A stretch of 64,000 nucleotides of DNA from Chamaea fasciata (GCA_029207755.1 JARCOQ010000004.1:39101185-39165184), one strand, 5' to 3'; positions 11,931 through 25,000 are shown, counted from the stretch's first letter. Translations and numbers: made by a program. The notes: generated by a model from the letters alone, not told the origin.

Positions 11931-14900
11931 TTTAGTTGTGACTGTAATCTTTAAATGAAATACCTTTGTTGGTGGGATTTTCACTGATCCTTCATGAGTT
12001 TTTGCTAAGCCACAGCCCATACATGTTCATGCTTACTTAATGTCTGTCAGTGGAAGCAGATACCTGATGTCTTGCTGTCACTCAGAAATAAATAATAATA
12101 GACAAACTAGCTTGTACTTAAAACCTTCTTCTCACCAATGTAGTCCAGATATATAATATCAGGTCCTTTAAAAGCTTATTGTATTGTAGATAGAAAGTAT
12201 TAGCTCAGTTTTTCTGATTGGCAAGAACTTGCATGCTCATGACCAAATACTTGGGAATTTTAGCTATCTCATCTTTCTCTCTGTTTTAGCTATCTCATCT
12301 CATCTCATCTCTCACATCTTACCTGTTGTCTTTGACAATGACTTTCTCAGAGAAGGACTTGGAAGAGTCATTGTCAAAAAAACACGTAGTAAAGTGCAAG
12401 TTTAATAAAAATTTAAATAATAGCTATCTATTTTAAGGTGTTTCCTTTTGTTAGTATAAAAATGGGTGAAGGGTTGGGTTTTGGGTTTGTGTAATCCAGT
12501 GTTCTTGGTGACTGTGTGTTACAGTTGCCCGGCCATGGTACATTTCTAAGTAAATGAAAGGCAGGCAAGTTCTGTATCCTACCTATCTCAGTTTTTGAGC
12601 TTAATTCAGGTACAGCTCCTTTGGAACTTGTGAAATAAAATGAATTAAAGGAGGATCAGGTCTTTTAATTCTGTACTGTCTGAACCATGATTTTTTTTTA
12701 TGAGGAAATATTCTTAGCTTTAAATTCTCAGGTAATAATGAGTCTCTCAGAATAAATGCATTTGCTGATTGCTTATTAGGGTTTCAGCACTATTTCTGTA
12801 CCATTTCCATGAGTTGAAACAGTGTTCTGTGACTCAGCTGAGGAAGCTGATGAGGCTGACAGACTAGCTGGACTTCACTGTCTTCTGTTTAGCTTGGTAT
12901 TCCTTAAAGCTGTGTATTTGCTGAAAAGCCTTCCATCACATTCTAGCAAACCCTTCATCTTTTCTTAAAACGGTCTCAGCATCATCCAGATGCTTCTGTG
13001 TACCTGACACAACCTGTGGATTTATTGCATAAAACAATTCAAAAAGCTAGAGTTTAAGTCACTTTAAAACTTTGCTTCCTGTAACAAAATTTGTGTTTTA
13101 AGGAGGAAAAGTTGAGGGGGAATTCAGTGGATCTGCTGTCTGGCTTGTATCCAAGATAGTTGTATTGAGACTGTGCAATACTGGCCTAGAATGCAGCTGG
13201 AGTAAAACTTCTACAGCTAGAAAGGTTTGATCAAGTCTTTATGTGTAGCCGTAGGAGAAAAATCCAAGGGATTTTTTGACATATGTGTTCTTACTCTGTA
13301 AATAAGGCTTGAGGCCTTCTTATTCACCCTGAAGGTAGCCATGCCCTGCAGTTCACTGGATCATATAATTCAGTTCTGTCTACATTTATTTACATTGCAC
13401 TATTAATGATTCTTAAGAGGATGGAAAGGGTATTGGGCTTGCTGGGGTGATTTTTTTCTTTTGGTAGGATAGATCTAATCCCTCTTTGTTTAAACAGAGA
13501 GAAAAAGATTGTCTTCATTGCTATAAAAATGTTACTAGTGTAAAGATAATTGGAATTCAGAATTCATGACTGGGGAGCCAGCATTTTATACTGTATTCTG
13601 TGGGACAGTTCTGCCCTTTTACACAGAGGAGAAAGAATGGTAAATTACAAACAGCCATGGACTTATATGTCTTCTAATTAAAGATGCAAGACGTAATACT
13701 AAGGAGTAAACCCAGCAGTAATGTGCCAGAAAATGACACCAGAGTGAAAGAAAACCCCAATTTTCCTTAGTTTAGCTGTTAATAGGACTATTACTTAGGA
13801 AACGTAATCATTTTGATGATGGCAACAGTCAGTTTTGTCAAACCATTCCCTCAACCACTTATGATCTGGGATTTGTGCTGTATTTTTTAAAGTGCTTTTG
13901 GTCTTGTGTGTCTAATCATTGCATTTCACTGCAGAGGTTTCCTATGGTTCCTTGTCAAGATGTTTTTCTAGTGCTTTTGGTTAATTTTGTCTGTTTGGGC
14001 CATAATATCTGTTAACCTTCATCTGGCAGCAAATGGATGGCTTCCATCCATGTATTGCCCCTATTTCTTGTGCAGGCAGGACTTCAGTGTTAGGTGGTGA
14101 GAAGGATCTGTTTCTTTTCTAATCAGAGCCTTCCCCATCTCCAGAGCCCTAAAGTATTTATGATATCTGGACTGTCTGCATTGATGATTATTGAATGGTG
14201 TTTCTTGCTCAGGAGTATATTTTAGCTTTGAATAAGATGCGAATTGGAAGGGAAGAAAAGTGTGTTCTGAGTGCTCTTAATGCTGGTAATTCTAGATCTG
14301 TCTACTATTAACAAAAGTTGTGAGTTCTTGTGTGGAGAGCAGTATTTGCATGCAGCTTTTCTGCTTTATAGTTTCTCTGAGTGTTCACAGTTCTTCAGCC
14401 TTGTTATTATGAACCAGTATGTGTATGTGTGCATGTGGTGGATGTTAATGCCACTTTCCAGGTGCTGCTTTTGCTGACTGGCAAGAAATACAAGTTTCAC
14501 AGCTTTTTTATTTAAAGCTGTTTTGGATGAGCTTACTTAGCACATGGCAGAAGCAATGAGGTTTCCCTGGCAAGTTGCAGTTCAGAAAAGAGAGTTACCT
14601 AGTATAGGAGAACTTCAAACTGGACATTGCATATGTTGTTAAATTCTCAGAAATTTCCTACCATAGGGGCTCTTTAAGGAGAAAAAAAATACGGTGGTTC
14701 TCAGTCATCTCTTGGCTAAAAGACTATGTTGGTTTCTTGAGAGGTAGCTTGTGTTTGTTTGTCTTGTTGAGATCTGTATGCTTGAAACATTGGTGTATTG
14801 CTGAAGTCAGGAAGAACAGAGGGGCTTTATGAAATTCTTCAGAGAGTGTGCCAGGATTTCACCTTAGGTGGGATGCCTTTGTAAATTCAGTCAGAGGTCT

Positions 14901-15093
14901 CTGTATTCCTAGTGTCATTTGGAGTAATGTGTAAGTATGTAAAGAGAATAGATATTTTTCATGGAACACACGGGTAAACGTGGCTGAAGTATTTTAAGGA
15001 AGACAAAACTCTTTTGCTCACACAAATAATAAAAGGAATAAATTATTATTAATAATAATGTTATTTATAATTTTAAGAGAATAATTACTGTAA

Positions 15094-15115
15094 TTGTTGT
15101 TGTTGTTGTTGTTGT
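15094..15115. repeat. (TTG)n microsatellite
   Basis: About seven uninterrupted TTG units in AT-rich intron sequence. It is possibly length-polymorphic. Confidence 0.9.
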
Positions 15116-15744
15116 CCTTGCACAATAAAAGGAAACATGCTTCTAATAAATTAAATAATTAATTACAAAAAAACATACGTATGTATGTAAGTACCCCTCA
15201 TGATGATACAGGCTAGATCTGGTGAGCGAGTAGCAGATCTGAGACAAGGCCCAGACGGTAAAATAAGGATCAGCAGCACCTGGGGCAGTGTGAGACAGAT
15301 AGGATCCTGAGAGCCAGGGTAGGATAAGAACCATTTCCTCTGCTCAGAGTCTGCCAGAAGCCACTCACTGCCTCCCTTTTGAGTCCCTGGTACAATCCCT
15401 GATTTTTTCAATTGTGGAGACAGATGCATCCGTCAAGTCCTGTGTGCAGAGCTAAGAGTGCTTACCGAGCACTTTACTAAATATGTTTGATTACCAGAGC
15501 ACAGCTGCTGTTCTGGGTAATTAATATGGGACTATAATATTGTTCAGATGAGTACTGTGTCTATATTTCCAAGGCCAGATAACCTCTCTTGCTTATATTC
15601 TCTTCTGTCTGTGGCATTTTATGTAGGTTATTTATTTTGTTTCCTTGCAGGAAATAAATTGCTTTTTGCAGGTCTCGTGGGAAGGATCAGGCAGACCTTG
15701 TATTTGCTTGAGGAAAGTGCTACTAAGAATAAATAATAAGTGGG

Positions 15745-16768
15745 TGTCCTGATTTGAAAGACAGGTGTCTGCTAAGAAAGGCAGGAGCCTCCCTTGGCGA
15801 ATGGAAAATGTGGACCTCCTCCCTCCAAATTATTATAATTCTGAAATTAAGGGGGCTCTCAGGCAAAGATACGAGGATAGGAATAACAGTTCTTTACTGG
15901 TGTGTGTCACAAGGCAAACGACCAACAGCAACTCTGGTGTTTACAGCAAACAGCAACAGGAGCCCCGTGACCCCTTCCTGGCCGCGGGCGCTTTCCCCGC
16001 CGGTGCAGTTCCAATCACAGCCAGCGGGGGCGCTAGTGGCTCCCGGCCAGCAGGGCGGGTGCGCTGATTCCCCTGCGGCTGCAGGGGGCGCTGTGGCATG
16101 GGGAGCAGGCGGTAATGGTGGCTCGGCCGGGACGGGAAGGGATGGAGGAGAGGCCTTGCTGCACAAACCCCTGGGACAGCCGATCTCGGTGCCCCTGCAG
16201 GGATTCTTGGAAACAGCAAGCTGGGATGGCAGGAATGAGAAAAAATCCGGGGGCGGTACATGAGGTGTATCACAAGCTCCGGAGCTGTAGCTGGAACTGC
16301 GGGAGGTCGCAGCAGGAAGGGGCTGCGGGGCTACAGGGCAGCGAAAGCTCGGAGCAGTGCTGGAGAAGCGGGGGCGGGACAGCGGCAGCCCGGCTCCCAG
16401 CAGGGCCAAGAGGGGCGAGCTCGAGATCCCCATGGCAGAAGAAGGCAGGACCGATCTGGGTTCCGGCGGCAGCAGGGAACTCCTTTGCCCAAAACAGCAG
16501 CTCCCAGTGTCCTCCTCCAAAGCCAAGCAAGAGAGCCCGGCCAGCCACTGCCCCCCACCCCTTTACCTGCCCAGTTCCCAGGGTATCTCCGCCCTTTGGA
16601 GAGAAACCCCCCCCAGATAAAAGAAGTGCCACCACATGCCTGAGCTTGGCCACTTCTTTGTTTTTCTTAAGTACCTATAAATACCCAGTAGTTAGTGTTT
16701 CCTAGCAACTTAGGGGAAGAATTCTGTAGGTAAGGAGGAACAAAAGAAAAGAACGTAACCCCCCAACA
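15745..16768 (-). mobile_element. Solo ERVL-type LTR, antisense, 1,024 bp (copy A of inverted pair)
   Basis: Read on the minus strand it begins TGTTGGGGGGTTACG and ends AAATCAGGACA. It is flanked on the + strand by GTGGG at 15740-15744 and 16769-16773, a 5-bp duplication. No internal retroviral sequence is attached, so it is a solo LTR left by LTR-LTR recombination. A TATA-like TATTTATA lies at 16676-16683 (minus strand), and AGTAAAGAACTG near the end is shared with the other LTRs. It is much more GC- and CpG-rich than the surrounding intron. The long open frames inside it on both strands are by-products of this base composition. It differs from 36962-37985 at about six of 1,024 positions. 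Confidence 0.92.
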
Positions 16769-16773
16769 GTGGG

Positions 16774-17104
16774 GTTTAGTAGTCTTCCAGCTACCACGTA
16801 TAAGCAAGGATTTGGTAACTTCTAGCCCCCAGTCTTAACGAGTGTTCTTTAATTCACTATCCTAAAGACTGATTGTTAAAGACTAAAATGAGTGTTCTTG
16901 ACTCAGAAGCTTACTTTTCATTGAAGGTTACTTAGACAGAGGTGTCCTAAGGACATTTATTCAGATCAGATTTCTAAGTCAACCTGTTTTGAAACAATGA
17001 AGATTTTTTTTAGATTTCAAAATAAATATTGTTATTATTTTCAAAATTAAAAGCTTGACTTAATTTATAGGAGGAAAGGCAAACAGAAGAGCGTTTTTTA
17101 GTCA
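16774..17104. other. Intron 1 spacer between two solo LTRs; nothing seen
   Basis: About 330 bp of AT-rich sequence without recognisable features. Confidence 0.5.
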
Positions 17105-17109
17105 AATGC

Positions 17110-17814
17110 TGCCTTGGGTTTTGTAACCGAAAAAGCATGTTATTCTATTCCATCTCTTGAAATCGGGTGGAGCAATGTTGCTTATCTTTGCCCAGATGGG
17201 CAAGTGGTGCTTATCAGATGGTGCAGTGATCCTTAACAGATAGTGCGCCCCTTGTCCCAGTACCCCTATGAGGTATCTTCTGCTAATGGACCATTAAAAC
17301 TCACCAGTGACATGACACATTACATAATCCTATTGTGAGATGCTCCACCCAGGGAGGAGGAGCCAAACCATCTTCACGTAAATAAAAAGGAGCCACAAGT
17401 GCCACCAGGTATCCAGTTTTCCACCGGATCCCTGGAGGAAGACCGGACCCATCTCACCAGTACTAGACCCTTTTCTTTGACGGAACCATCTCTACTCCAA
17501 CAAAGCCACATCTGCCACTCCAGGAGGGCTTACTTTGGACTGCGTCCAACACCCTGACCAACAGGGTGTCAGGTTGTATTTTCTGACTCTGTCAGGGTTT
17601 GTCTACGATTTCTTGTTTGCTTGCTTGCTTATTCTTCTGTACTACAACATTTGTATTTTTTTAGTAAAGAACTGCTATACCCATTCCCAAAATCTTTGCC
17701 TGACAGCTTTTTAATTACAAATTTATAATAATTTGGAAAAGGGGAGGAGGAGCTTACATTCCAAGGAAGACTCCAACCTTCCCTGGCAAATACCTGTCTG
17801 TCTAAACCAAGACA
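17110..17814 (+). mobile_element. Solo ERVL-type LTR, sense, 705 bp
   Basis: Begins TGCCTTGGGTTTTG and ends TAAACCAAGACA. It is flanked by AATGC at 17105-17109 and 17815-17819, a perfect 5-bp duplication. A TATA-like TAAATAAAAAGG lies at about 17389-17400. The 3' 150 bp contains AGTAAAGAACTG and the same terminal CTGTCT...CCAAGACA as the provirus LTR, but the 5' part is unrelated. It sits 3.0 kb upstream of APBA1 exon 2 in the sense direction. Confidence 0.88.
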
Positions 17815-17819
17815 AATGC

Positions 17820-20814
17820 TTTTAGTAAATCTTAACATTTCCTCCTCATCCCTTCAAAATACTGAACCTTGAAAGTTTTGGGATATCAGTAGTTGAACTC
17901 AACCTGAGAGAATTTTTCGAATGAGAAAATTTTTACACGTGGAACTTTGGAAGCCATAACTTTGTCAAAGGAAAATGATGGGTCTGCCATGTGTTTTTTA
18001 GCCATATTTTCTATGATTTGTAATCTCTCTGAGACATGTCAGTGATGTTGTCTGTCCATAAAACTCATTATGTTGCAAGCATGTATTAAGACTTCTAAAA
18101 CAGGATAATGTATTTTCAGCAATTACCAGTAATTTTATTGTCATAAAAATTATGGCATTTGATACCGTATTTGACTTGAGTAATCTTGTAGCTGATTTTT
18201 TGCCTTCTTGTCTAAAAATATAATTAAGTTTAAGATGTATCAGGATACATGAGATAAAATTTCAGATAGTTGGTCATTCTCCTGTGTTTGTCTGTAACTT
18301 CATTTCTTTTGATTAGCACTACCCTTTTTCTGGCGGTAGACAATGACACTGAACCACAAGTCAGATGCTAATTGAATGCAACAAATTTAAGGTAGATTTT
18401 TTAACCAGCCTTCTGTTTTAGCCTAATTTGGTCTATGTGGAAAAGAGTGGAGGTTTTATAACTGACTTCCATGAAAGCAGGCCATACTACAGAACCTTCC
18501 CGGCCTGACCATTCACGAGACTGTCACACTCCCACCAACAGGGACTGTCAAAGCTGGGACTGAAGCCCCTTCGTGGTGGCCACCCCAGTGACCTGACTCC
18601 TACACATTCTCACAGGCTCAGGTTTTCTGGCCTGTTTGACCCCACGCTTCCCACAGCAGAGGCTTGGATCTCTCTTTCCATAAAACCATTTATTCTCAGT
18701 GCTGTAACACAGAATCAGCTCATGCTCTGAGTCTCGAGAAGAACCCCAGGGCTCTTATCCCCTCACAGTCCAAGTGTGCCAAAGTCTCACTTTCCCTCCC
18801 AGAGTCTTGCTCCAGCCTTGTCACTGTGTTCATCCTGTCCATCCACCTGGCTGGCACCAGCATCTTCATGTCCTGTGTTATGCAAAGAGCTGGCACTTCC
18901 CAGCCTCTTGCCTGGGGCTCCTGCTACCCAGAGCTCAATCTGCAGCTCACACTGTGGGCTGCAAACTGAGCTACCTGCACCGACTGTATTCCTCTGCTGT
19001 CATCCTCCTTGGAAAGGACTTTTCAAAGAGGTGTTGCACCTTGGCATTCTCACCCATTTTGTGGGCTAAAAGTGGAAAGCTGTCCAATGTTCTTGCTTTC
19101 TTATCATATGCTGTGGGTGGGGGGGGACAGTGTTTGGTTTATTAGTTCTGGTGCACACCAACATATACACCTGTAATCTTTCCATTCATTCTTTCCTAAT
19201 GTTTTGGAAGTCTTAGCTAGAAAAGACTGTGTCATGTCTCTGAAGTGTTAGTAACACCTTCATTAACTGGAAAAAACAAACTGAGTTTTTTCATAGTTAT
19301 TTTGAAAAGGGATTAGTTTGTGTGCAACATCCTTATAGGTCCACCTAATGTATCTTTTAGCTATTACTTTACAACTGTGATTTTTTTTAAGGACTCCTGT
19401 GTTTAAAGGGCTAAAACATTAGATGTAACAAAAATGAGTGTTCACTGAGCTGGAAGCTGCACCCTCTGGATTTCCTGTGAAATTATAGTCCAAGTGACTC
19501 ACACCTTGGCTTGCCTGCCTGTCAGCTTTTCTGATAGAGAGCAACTAAAATTGCTGTTGCTTCTCATCACAGGAAGTTATTCCCACTACTCTGCACAGAG
19601 CTCATTTAGTCAGCAGAGTGCCACCTGAGCTTCCCTGCCTCAGTTTACTAGATTTGATCCAAGTTCTATTTCACATTCACATTAATTTTTTTAGTTGGCA
19701 GTTGACACATGCTTTTATAGATCCTTCAAGTTAGCAGTCTTCCAATAGGTACCTTTTCTTTTAGAACTTATCAGTAAGTCAAAAGCTAGACCTGTATTTT
19801 ATTTATGGATATGTCTTGATTTACATAGCTAAAAGGACATTTCATCTCCTCTTTATGACACTTATGCATCTTAAAAACATAGGACAAGGTTCCAAATAGC
19901 CAAAGCAGTTTTATAAAAATAAAACCTTATGAGCTAGATAGGCCTGTTTCTGTTCCCTGCATATTTTTTTTTTTTATTGGCAGACCTTTCTAATAATCAT
20001 GTAACCTTTGAAGGTTTTTTACTAAACCTTTTTTACTTGCTAAAGTTAGCAAGGCTGAGATGTCCCACTAGTCTCAATGTGATCATGGTTATGAATATTA
20101 ATGTCTTCTCCATGCCTTAGGAAAGAAGCTGTCTTAACTGATTATAGATAGATTCCAGAGAGATAACTGTATTGTATCTAGTTGTGCGCTTCTCTAGGGA
20201 GAAGAAACAGGTGCTTCAGATGTACTGCACCCTGAGAGTGCAGTTAAATTTCTTAAATTAGTTTTTTAGAAGTGCATAGAGTGACAAGCTCATCTGAAGA
20301 TGTCATACTGAAGTACTGAATGCATGTAACTGTCGTGTCTGAGCAACTGCAGACTCCTGTGACAGGACTAAATCTGCTGGTTTATATTACAGGATCCTTC
20401 CTTTGCTCCGTGTTAGTGGTCTGTGGGGAGAGTTCTGAAGCGAAGGTGAAATGTTTCTGTCATCTCTGCCCTGGTTCAGTTCCTGGCAAAAATTAGCTTT
20501 TCTAACATGCCAGCATCATTGCAATACCACTGCAGTGCATACAAGCATCTCCAGAGGGCTGTTTGGAAATGATACTTCCACAAAGAATTTGTCCATGGAA
20601 TGGAGAAGTGCAGTCCCCAAGAGTGCTGTTGTTGGTTGCTGCTATGGAAGATCATTTGCATGGGAGATCATACTGTTGTGCTACTACCTGACTGCAGAGC
20701 TGAGTCAAATGTTTGTCTGCTGGGAAGGAAGGGTGCATTTTGTTGCTTCTGTTTACTAACTCCACTTTTTTATTGGCAGTAATGTCAGAGGGTTTTTTTT
20801 TTATTTCTTTCCAG
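17820..20814. other. Intron 1, last part before exon 2
   Basis: Mostly AT-rich. A GC-richer block at about 18470-19070 stands out and carries a minus-strand AATAAA near 18690. It may be a decayed antisense LTR, but I could not find ends or duplications. The open frames there (for example 18774-19145) resemble no protein. The acceptor of exon 2 is at 20814. Confidence 0.5.
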
Positions 20815-20867
20815 TTGTGATAGACAAAATGTCAGCAGAATAAGTGACCTACTCTACAAAACTTGCC
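20815..20867 (+). other. APBA1: 5' UTR part of APBA1 exon 2, with tiny uORF
   Basis: A pyrimidine-rich acceptor ends with CAG at 20812-20814, so the exon begins at 20815. The 53-nt leader contains an upstream ATG (20829) that encodes four residues (MSAE) and stops at TAA 20841-20843. That stop is in frame with the main ORF, 24 nt before its ATG. It rules out an N-terminal extension within this exon and supports 20868 as the start. Confidence 0.85.
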
Positions 20868-22019
20868 ATGAACCATTTGGTCGGACCACCTGAGGGGCAG
20901 ATCAGTGAAGAGCCAGCAAATGGAGCAGTGAATGAGTCAGTGGAGGCTGACCTGGAGCACTCGGAGGTGGAAGAGGAACAGAGGTATGCAGCTCGCTACC
21001 CAAGGCACACCAACAGCAGCCACGTGGGGCTGTCTGGGCAGGAGGAGGAAAGCATGTTAGCTCGGTCAGCCAGCACTGAGAGCGGTTTCCACACTCACAC
21101 AGATACTGCAGAAGGGGATGTGATAGCCACAGTGGAGGACAGTTATGACATTGAAAGAGTGCAGGAAAATGAGGATGAGAGTGCATATGCAGTGCAGTAC
21201 AGGCCTGAGTCAGAGGAATACACGGAGAATGCCGAGGCTGAGCATGGAGAGGCCATTCATAACCGAACATTGCCCAATCACTTACATTTCCATTCCATTG
21301 AGCATGAAGAAGCCATGAATGCAGCCTATTCAGGTTATGTCTACACGCATCGCCTCTTCCACCGAGGAGAGGATGAGCAGTATGCTGAGGCTTACGCTGA
21401 CTATGGACTGCAGGAGCACGTGTATGAGGAAATAGGAGACGCACCAGATCTCGATGTGAGGGAGGGCATCCAGCAGTATGAGCGGGAGAAGGAGGAAGCT
21501 GACAATTACCGCAAGGAGGCACTTGGTGCCCGCCTTCACCATTATGATGAACGGTCTGATGGAGAGTCTGACAGCCCTGAAAAAGAAGCAGAGTTTGCAC
21601 CCTACCCAAGAATGGATAGTTACGAACAAGAGGAGGACATTGATCAGATTGTAGCAGAGGTGAAGCAGAGTATGAGCTCCCAGAGCTTAGACAAGGCAGC
21701 TGAAGACATGCCAGAGTCAGAGCAGAGTTTGGAGCATGGTCAGGCTCTTGTGAGTGGTGGGCATGAAACTAATGGCCAGCTCACATCTGGTTCTCGAGTT
21801 AAATGTGGCTCGGGAGAATCTGTACAGAGGTACAGCAAGGAAAAAAGAGATGCTATTTCACTGGCCATCAAGGATATTAAAGAGGCTATTGAGGAAGTGA
21901 AGACAAGGACCATCCGTTCTCCCTACACCCCTGATGAACCTAAGGAGCCTATCTGGGTGATGCGGCAGGACATCAGTCCATCCAGGGATTCTGATGACCA
22001 GAGGCCACTAGATGGAAAT
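20868..22019 (+). CDS. APBA1: APBA1 exon 2: N-terminus, Munc18- and CASK-binding regions (residues 1-384)
   Basis: The start ATG at 20868 sits in GCCATGA, with a purine at -3, and opens MNHLVG. A GTG-initiated frame begins at 20844, but it directly follows an in-frame TAA and is not needed. The exon is strongly acidic. It carries the Munc18-interacting segment (VYEEIGDAP near residue 185, [20 protein letters not shown] near 224-243, [14 protein letters not shown] near 256) and the CASK-interacting segment ([20 protein letters not shown] at 322-341, then [20 protein letters not shown]). It ends at GAT GGA AAT followed by donor GTGAGT at 22020, phase 0. Segment 293-320 replaces a longer Pro/Gly-rich linker in mammals. 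The frame stays open 45 codons into intron 2. Confidence 0.97.
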
Positions 22020-25000
22020 GTGAGTACACGAAACTTTAACCTCTCCGGTTATCTGTGTCTAATTCCTTTAACTGTGACATGCATGGCAGTGAAGGAGTCT
22101 CATTCTTCTGTGCCTCATTCTTCTGTGCCTCATTCTTCTGTGTCTCATTCTTGAAAAAGTGCTGTGTTTTAAAATTGTACTCTGGAGAGCATAAGAGAAG
22201 TAAACATGCATTAACAAGTGGCCAGATTTTTCTTTCTTTAACACTGCTGACCCCAGGTATGCTGTACAAGAATTTGTCACGTGAAGCTCTTTACGTGTCT
22301 TTTCTGAAACAAATGCTGTTATATTTTTTATTTGCCTTAATGTATTTTAGTATACCAACCAAACAGTGTCGCTGTAGAACACGAAAGACTCCAGATACTT
22401 CAGAAGGCAAAAGTATGGAAAAAGCAGGCTCCTTATTGTCTAATTCTTACTACCTTTTATAAGGTGTTCTGATACAGACTTAACATGATTGGTGAATAGG
22501 AGCAACACCTCTCTAATACTGTTGGTTAAACTAGAGAAACAGAAAACACCAGCTGGACAAAGATTGTTTTGAGAAAGGATAGTTGTTTACCAAGACTGTT
22601 TTGAGAAAAAGCTTTCCTGAGAAACTTTTCCTTGGGAAAATGTTAGCAGCTGCTAACCAGGCTAAAATCTGTCAGGCCCTCAAAACAGTTTTCTACTGTC
22701 TATCTTTGTGCTTTTGTTAACTCTTAATTTTCTACATTTCATGTTCTGTCATATAACAGTCCCAACAGTTCTGTCAGAAATCTGGTAATACTCTTTATGA
22801 TGGTATCATAGATCAGATTCATATTCTAGAAAAGTTCCATGTTAACTTGGAGTCTCTAGAAATATGTTATGAACCTCAGTGTATGACATTATCACCCTAC
22901 AGTATATTTGCAGCAACCTGAGTATTGAGGGCAGTTGTTCAGATTTAAGCACTGGCATTTCTGAAATTGTGTGCTTTTGGCATGAGATTTAACTTAGATC
23001 AGAGTTGTCCACCAGTTTGTGATTCCAGCTGTCTATAAGATAATTTTTACTTCAAGTTTTTTGATTTTTTTGCATTATTTTGTAAAATAAACTCGTAAAC
23101 AACTGTTAAATGGGCTGAAAACTGAAAAGAGCTGGTAGGCTAAATTTACTGACCAAGAATTATCTATTACACGTGCCTATGTTATTACTTCAAGGGCTAG
23201 TACCTGCAAATATTGCTCCCTTCCTCTTTATTGCTCTGGAATGGTTTTTGTGACTTTTTGCTTTTGTTTTTTTTTTGGTGGGGGGAAGAGCAGCCGAAGT
23301 AGAACTTCTTGTGTGTTATTTTAGACTGAATTATTGTAACATTCTAGGAATGCATGAGAACTATTCAAGACATCTCAGTTACTACAAAGGGAATTCAGAT
23401 GGTGAAAAAAGATCACATGCCAGGTAGATCTATGACAGACTTCTGATTTGTTTATCTGCCTTCAAAATGAGAAAGAGTAGTATCCTACAAATGGGAAGAG
23501 ATTTTTGGAGCATGGTGTTTGGAATGCTGAAAAAACATGCAAGCTGATGTTACACATATAGCTTCTGGATTTTATTTTTCCTGCAAAACCATTGGAAACA
23601 CAGTGATGAGTGTGTTGTGGGGTTTTTTTTCTTGATTCTTAATAGAAAACCTAATTGAACCTTAATGCCCAAACAATCATATTACAAGAGTTACTTCTGC
23701 AAATATTTTTAAAATTGTGTCTGTTACAGAGTTGATTTGCGGTCATGTGAGGGAAGAAGTCTTCCCAGATTATTTTGTGTGGGAAACCATTATTTTTAAC
23801 TTAACTTCAGGAGTTTCCAAAACTAAAATAATTTCTGTCCCCATTTTCAAATAGGTCACATTACTCTTTTTCTTCGCATTTTGTTTACCATATTGTCTGT
23901 AAATGCTGTTGCTTGGAGAATCAAAAAACTTTCTGTTGCTTCCTAACTGATTGTAACACTGAGTACTGGGATGGTCTTGGTGACATTAGGTTGAGGATCC
24001 TGAGGGCACCAAGTTGTTCCTGAAGGTGCTTCCCCTGCTCTCCAAAATCCAGGTGCATCGTGCAAAATTGAAGTTTTCTGAGATATGCTGATATGACTCA
24101 GCCTGGTATGCTCATATAGTGAACAAAACAGGTGTTTTTATTTGGCTCTGCATACATTAAATATTGAAGTACATAGAGATTCCCATTCTGCACCAAAAAA
24201 TTTATTTCTTATTCAATTTTTTTGTACCATGTCAGATAAGAACCTGACTGAAATTTCCAGGGCTGGCTGAAATCAAAACAGTGATGTATAATGACAGTAT
24301 AGCTCAGTGAAGAGAGAAACAATGGCATAGATGTACAAAGAATCTGTGTTCTTGGAAGGAAGAAGTAAATTACACAAATAATTCAGAAGATCTAAAGCAG
24401 ATTGAGGAGAAGACTTGTAGAACAGACTTGGGACTGAGTGGGAATTTTGTTTTTCCCTGAAGAAGAGGTATGTATTTGCTTTACTGGATTCTTTAATTTA
24501 GATGGCAACTCAAAAACTGTTTGCTATCTTTAATGAAGCATTCCTAGAACTGCTTAGTTGTATATTGGGCAAAAGTAGCTTGTGCTAAGTGACTATCCGT
24601 GCTCAGTGTAATTAAAATATAGTTGAAGCCCCTTCATCTAATTGTAAGTTGTTCTGTCTCCCTCAAGAAGAAAGCAGGATCTCAGATGAGGGCTTTTCAG
24701 TGCAACCAGTATATGCCAGAGATATTTTTCAGTCTGATTTATAGCATTGACCTGGAAATATGAGTGTTTTTACCTTCAGGCAGACACAGTAGTTTCTTGC
24801 CCCAGAAGTATCAAATTACTGCAGATAAATAATGCAAATTGGGTGCTTTTTTTGCCTTCAGTTATTTTGCAAGTCTACTTTGAAAATTACCCTCAAATAG
24901 TTTTTTTGCAAAACAATTTTCTTTTAGAGACAGAACTTACCTGAAAATATCTCTAATAATATTGTCTTCTTAATCATATGATATTGAAACTTGTAAGACT

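Larger units (their letters stand above)
9726..15739. other. Intron 1 sequence between provirus and solo LTR; no gene seen
   Basis: AT-rich sequence with no exon or recognised transposon. It contains a G/T-rich simple tract with GTTT repeats at about 11805-11930, short ATCTC repeats at about 12285-12310, and a (TTG)n microsatellite at 15094-15115. Open frames such as 10414-10716 and 15163-15429 on the minus strand show no recognisable protein. Confidence 0.6.

Noticed and set aside
16115..16705. Long open frames (up to 210 codons) found identically at 15.9-16.7 kb and 37.0-37.8 kb
   Set aside because: They lie wholly inside the two solo LTR copies, overlap on both strands, and resemble no protein. 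They reflect GC-rich LTR sequence, not a duplicated gene.
18470..19145. GC-richer block with three overlapping open frames of about 100-120 codons
   Set aside because: No similarity or initiation context. It may be an old antisense LTR, but no ends or duplication were found, so I did not list it as an element.
20844..20867. GTG-started eight-residue extension of the APBA1 N-terminus
   Set aside because: It starts directly after an in-frame TAA, uses a non-ATG codon, and the conserved vertebrate N-terminus begins at the ATG at 20868.
20902..21609. 235-codon open frame on the minus strand
   Set aside because: It is the shadow of APBA1 exon 2 on the opposite strand and has no recognisable protein similarity.
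22036..22280. Minus-strand frames with a repeated KNEAQ or RRMRH pattern
   Set aside because: The repeats are just the 15-bp minisatellite read in other frames.
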